DNA of 10,159 bases from Gallionella sp. (lineage in GTDB: Bacteria; Pseudomonadota; Gammaproteobacteria; Burkholderiales; Gallionellaceae). Below, one piece after another: positions 7,821 through 10,159 of the stretch. The stretch is taken from positions 1 to 10,159 of the forward strand of contig JANYHX010000173.1 of the NCBI GenBank assembly GCA_025362155.1. Direction: 5' to 3'. The notes under the pieces are model-generated. The model ran no database searches and had not been told where the DNA came from. It saw only the letters and a list, made by a program, of their open reading frames with translations. Within the stretch, counting starts at the first letter, position 1; each line of letters starts with the position of its first letter. The position numbers and the translations under genes are program-made.

Positions 7821-7853
7821 TTCATTTCTGGCATTTCATTTTAGGCATTTCAT
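7818..7853. repeat. 14-bp tandem repeat over the xerC start
   Basis: Two full units, CATTTCATTTCTGG (7818-7831) and CATTTCATTTTAGG (7832-7845), and a partial CATTTCAT (7846-7853) run head to tail. Read on the - strand, each unit presents ATGAAATG, so several ATG triplets precede the xerC start; only the one at 7820 is in frame with no intervening stop. Unit number changes would move the upstream leader by 14 bp. Confidence 0.75.
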
Positions 7854-7864
7854 CGTTCGCATGT

Positions 7865-7994
7865 TTATTGATCTTTACGTAATTCATTAAACCGTTCACC
7901 CTGAGGTATCGAAGGGTGCCGACCGCTTGGTAATTGGGCTTCGATACCTCAGCCCGAACGGCATGTTTGTCGCTAATTATGTAAAGCTCAATAA
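7865..7994. repeat. Nested inverted repeat with a REP-like pair between the DUF484 gene and xerC
   Basis: This fills most of the 167-bp gap. Outer arms at 7865-7884 and 7975-7994 are inverted copies matching at 18 of 20 positions. Inside lie two head-to-head units: CCGTTC-ACC-CTGAGGTATCGAAG (7892-7914) and its inverse CTTCGATACCTCAG-CCC-GAACGG (7939-7961), sharing 20 of 23 positions. Each unit also folds alone (CACCC/GGGTG in the left, GGGC/GCCC in the right). The CTGAG...TCGAAG core resembles a dispersed intergenic repeat seen in many proteobacterial genomes. The right outer arm includes the last codons and the TGA of the DUF484 gene. The structure could insulate or stabilise parts of the operon mRNA. 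I see no convincing promoter for xerC here. Confidence 0.8.
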
Positions 7995-8617
7995 TGGTCA
8001 AGATAGGGATGCAAGGCGCTGCTCACTGCTTCGGCAATGCGTTGTAGAAACAACGTACCCATTTCCGGATAGAAACGTTGTTTGTCTTCGCTGGCGAGTA
8101 CCAGCAGGCCGATGGTGCCGCTGCCTGCATGCAAGGGCAGATAGGCGTAAGAGTGCAGTTGTGCGGCGTATTCGCCAAACCAGCTTGCGGTGTCGTGTGC
8201 AGCATGATGCACGCAAACCGGCTGCGCTTGCGCATCTGCAAAGGCCAGCACTTCAGCACTGGGCGGCGTGATCTGCCATAAACGCAACACCGCATGGGGT
8301 ATCGAAAAAATATCGCGCAGCAAATTCGGGATCATTTCCTGTAGTGTAATCAAGTCGCGCGCGGCAAATAACGTAACCACGAATTCATGTACCTTGTATT
8401 GCATTGCGTCATTATCCTGTGCGAAAGTAATTAATTCGCGCAGCTTTTTTTCCAGTTCTTTGTTCTTCTCGCGCAACGCCAGTAGCTGTCGCTCGCTCAA
8501 CGAAATCGTGCGGCCGCCGTGCGGATGCGGCAGATTGATTTGCGTCAGTGTTTCAACATGCTCCTCAAAAAATTGCGGGTTGTTCTGCAAATACTGCGCG
8601 ACTTCTTCAGCTCTCAT
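7988..8617 (-). CDS. DUF484 family protein (YigA-like)
   Basis: The molecular function of this family is not established. The protein has 209 residues. It opens with the typical MRAEEVAQYLQNNPQFFEEH helix region and HPHGGRTISLSERQ, and then a charged coiled coil (about 38-66, ALREKNKELEKKLREL). A C-terminal domain of GAF-like character (about 80-205) follows and includes YLPLHAGSGTIGLLVLASEDKQRF and a closing RIAEAVSSAL helix. No catalytic motif or membrane segment is seen. The start is supported by a strong ribosome site (GGGGGCAGG, overlapping the dapF TAG, about 8619-8627) and by a 9-bp spacing to dapF. Its position between dapF and xerC is the same as yigA in E. coli. That suggests co-expression and perhaps a link to chromosome or wall processes, but this is only contextual. 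Confidence 0.9.
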   Translation of the reverse strand: MRAEEVAQYLQNNPQFFEEHVETLTQINLPHPHGGRTISLSERQLLALREKNKELEKKLRELITFAQDNDAMQYKVHEFVVTLFAARDLITLQEMIPNLLRDIFSIPHAVLRLWQITPPSAEVLAFADAQAQPVCVHHAAHDTASWFGEYAAQLHSYAYLPLHAGSGTIGLLVLASEDKQRFYPEMGTLFLQRIAEAVSSALHPYLDHY

Positions 8618-8626
8618 TCCTGCCCC

Positions 8627-9451
8627 CTATAAATTAATTTCGCCTGTGAATACCGTCATTGCCGGACCCGTCATCATTACTGGCTGACCATCGCCTTCCC
8701 AGTGGATAGTCAATACGCCACCGCGCGTGGCAACGTTCACCGAGCTGTCCAACAAGCCGCGCCGAATACCCGCCACTACCGCGGCACACGCACCGGTACC
8801 GCATGACAGGGTTTCTCCTGCACCACGTTCATAAACGCGTAGCCGTATTGAATGGCGATCCATGATCTGCATGAAACCGGCATTGACGCGTTTCGGAAAG
8901 CGCGGATGATTTTCGATCAGCGGCCCCAGTTTTTCCACTGAAGCACGTTCGACATCTTCCACCACTTGCACCGCATGCGGATTACCCATAGACAATGCGC
9001 TGATTTCCACTATTTCGCCGGCAACTTCCAAGGGCTCAGTTACCGCACCAATGCCGGTGAAAGGAATTCGTGATGGTTCAAAAATCGGCGCCCCCATGTT
9101 GACCGTGACGCGCCCATCTGGCTCGAGACGCGGGCTGATCAATCCCCCCAGCGTTTCTACCCTGATTTCGTGCTTGGTGGTGAGCTTTTGATCATGCGCG
9201 AAGCGCATAAAACAGCGTGCGCCATTGCCACATTGCTCCACTTCCCCGCCATCGGCGTTGAAAATACGGTAACGGAAATCGGCTTCTGCCGTCTGCGCTT
9301 TTTCAACCAATAAAATCTGGTCGCAGCCGACGCCAAAATGGCGGTCGGCCAGCAGACGTAATTGTTCCGGACTGAGCGTGATAGCTTGCCGCACCGCATC
9401 CAGCACCACGAAGTCGTTGCCGGCGCCGTGCATTTTTGTGAATTTATACAT
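8627..9451 (-). CDS. dapF: Diaminopimelate epimerase DapF
   Basis: DapF converts LL-diaminopimelate to meso-diaminopimelate in the cytoplasm. This is the last step before lysine decarboxylation and supplies the cross-linking residue of Gram-negative peptidoglycan. The 274-residue length is standard. The two catalytic cysteines are Cys74 in [10 protein letters not shown] and Cys217 in [12 protein letters not shown], acting as the acid/base pair of this PLP-independent fold. The N-terminal [19 protein letters not shown] and the mid-protein [14 protein letters not shown] are diagnostic. The ATG at 9451 fits the family N-terminus. No Shine-Dalgarno sequence is visible, because the bases upstream belong to a long palindrome whose terminal arm contains the start codon. 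The TAG stop overlaps the ribosome site of the DUF484 gene. Confidence 0.97.
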   Translation of the reverse strand: MYKFTKMHGAGNDFVVLDAVRQAITLSPEQLRLLADRHFGVGCDQILLVEKAQTAEADFRYRIFNADGGEVEQCGNGARCFMRFAHDQKLTTKHEIRVETLGGLISPRLEPDGRVTVNMGAPIFEPSRIPFTGIGAVTEPLEVAGEIVEISALSMGNPHAVQVVEDVERASVEKLGPLIENHPRFPKRVNAGFMQIMDRHSIRLRVYERGAGETLSCGTGACAAVVAGIRRGLLDSSVNVATRGGVLTIHWEGDGQPVMMTGPAMTVFTGEINL

Positions 9452-9595
9452 AGCGACAGAAATCGTAGCGAGCGTTTTGGGAGTGGGGGAGGCCAGCGCG
9501 CAGCGACCGGAGCATACGTATCAGTATGTGAGGATTGGGAGCACTGCCCGACCCCTTTCCCGAGTCGCGCAGTAGATTTATGTCGCTATGTATAA
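9444..9595. repeat. ~152-bp ERIC-like imperfect palindrome between tag and dapF
   Basis: The ends are a perfect 15-bp inverted repeat: TTATACATAGCGACA at 9444-9458 and TGTCGCTATGTATAA at 9581-9595. After one mismatch the pairing resumes for five more bases (AAATC/GATTT). Looser pairing continues through G-rich (about 9479-9489) and C-rich (about 9547-9561) tracts to a central CATAC-GTATCA-GTATG hairpin (9513-9528), whose centre is within about 1 bp of the midpoint of the whole element. It has no open frame of note and fills the entire gap from 6 bp past the tag stop to codon 3 of dapF. This is the size and form of a miniature palindromic repeat. I cannot tell from one copy whether it is mobile or dispersed. 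Confidence 0.75.
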
Positions 9596-9601
9596 TTAGC
9601 A

Positions 9602-10159
9602 TTAGCGTAGTTCTTTATGTCTGAAACAATTCGTCGTGTGGTCATTTACCATGCCGGTCGCCTGCATATGCGCGTAGCAAATTGTCGGTCCGACAAACTT
9701 GAAACCGCGTCGCTTCAATTCTTTACTCATCGCATCCGACTCTGGTGTGCTGGCAGGAATGTCAGCCAAACTGGCCCATCTGTTTTGTTTGGGCTTGCCC
9801 TCCACGAACTGCCAGATGAATTGATCAAAACTGCCAAGTTCATCCTGCACTTCAAGGAATTTCTGTGCATTAACCACTGCGGCTTCCACCTTTAAACGAT
9901 TGCGCACGATACCCGGATTTTGCAGCAGCGATTCTATTTTATTTGCACTATAGGCGGCAATGCGCGCGGCGTCGAAATCATCGAAGGCAGCGCGATAATT
10001 TTCGCGCTTGCGCAAAATGGTGATCCAGCTCAAGCCCGCCTGCGCACCTTCTAAAATCAAAAATTCCAGCAGGCGTTGATCGTCATGCAATGGCACTCCC
10101 CATTCGGTATCGTGATAGCTTTGGTACAAAGCATCAGTAGTCGCCCAGACACAACGATG
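9602..10159 (-). CDS. tag: DNA-3-methyladenine glycosylase I (5' partial)
   Basis: Tag excises 3-methyladenine from alkylated DNA to start base-excision repair. The frame stays open to the window edge, where the visible N-terminus reads HRCVWATTDALYQSYHDTEWG. This lines up with the E. coli start (MERCGWVSQDPLYIAYHDNEWG), so only the initiator and perhaps one or two residues are missing. A TTG at 10129 is internal. Family features include LEGAQAGLSWITILRKRENYR with the conserved glutamate, GIVRNRLK, FKFVGPTICYAHMQATG and NDHTTNC. The zinc-snap ligands of E. coli Tag (Cys4, His17, His175, Cys179) all have counterparts: Cys at 10151-10153, His in YHDTEW, and His and Cys in NDHTTNC. The TAA stop lies 6 bp from the palindrome ahead of dapF. 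Whether it is co-transcribed with dapF is unclear. Confidence 0.95.
   Translation of the reverse strand, partial: HRCVWATTDALYQSYHDTEWGVPLHDDQRLLEFLILEGAQAGLSWITILRKRENYRAAFDDFDAARIAAYSANKIESLLQNPGIVRNRLKVEAAVVNAQKFLEVQDELGSFDQFIWQFVEGKPKQNRWASLADIPASTPESDAMSKELKRRGFKFVGPTICYAHMQATGMVNDHTTNCFRHKELR

Noticed and set aside
7818..7853. CRISPR array
   Set aside because: The units are 14 bp and contiguous, with no spacers and no cas genes.
8268..8687. 139-codon open frame on the + strand
   Set aside because: It is antisense to the DUF484 gene and the end of dapF; its composition is Ser/Cys-rich and it has no family resemblance.
7968..9588. TGTCGCTA shared by the two palindromic regions (7968-7975 and 9581-9588)
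   Set aside because: Only eight bases match, and the flanking arms differ, so this is not evidence that the two elements belong to one family.
9602..10129. TTG at 10129 as the start of tag
   Set aside because: The ten codons upstream read HRCVWATTDA, matching the conserved Tag N-terminus including a zinc-ligand cysteine; the start is outside the window.

Overview
The window is ordinary chromosomal housekeeping DNA from a Gram-negative proteobacterium, most likely a betaproteobacterium (Nitrosomonadales/Gallionellaceae-like). That placement is inferred from the protein flavour, the moderate GC content and the gene order mreC-mreD-mrdA-rodA-rlpA. No plasmid, phage, CRISPR, defence or biosynthetic system is visible, and no tRNA or rRNA gene was recognised.

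Left half, + strand (1-5370): the cell-elongation (Rod complex) operon. It begins inside mreC, whose 5' end lies outside the window. It continues with mreD (no gap), mrdA/PBP2 (4-nt ATGA overlap), rodA (8-nt overlap) and, after 54 nt, the septal-ring lipoprotein and lytic transglycosylase rlpA. Together these make and remodel side-wall and septal peptidoglycan: MreC/MreD scaffold and activate, RodA polymerises glycan, PBP2 cross-links and RlpA trims denuded glycan.

Right half, - strand (10159 down to 5482): tag (3-methyladenine DNA glycosylase, its first few codons outside the window), dapF (diaminopimelate epimerase), a DUF484 gene, xerC (dif-site recombinase) and an rlmI-type 23S rRNA methyltransferase. 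The run dapF-DUF484-xerC is the conserved dapF-yigA-xerC arrangement of enterobacteria, and dapF links this half to peptidoglycan as well, since it makes meso-DAP. The two halves converge on a 111-bp intergenic stretch (5371-5481).

The unusual content is not a gene system. It is a set of palindromic or repeat insertions in the - strand operon: (i) a ~152-bp imperfect palindrome with perfect 15-bp ends between tag and dapF, whose inner end contains the dapF start codon; (ii) a nested inverted repeat carrying a head-to-head REP-like pair between the DUF484 gene and xerC; (iii) a 14-bp tandem repeat over the xerC start; (iv) an in-frame palindromic insert that adds about 34 residues to the rlmI methyltransferase domain. 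These are the points most worth following up.
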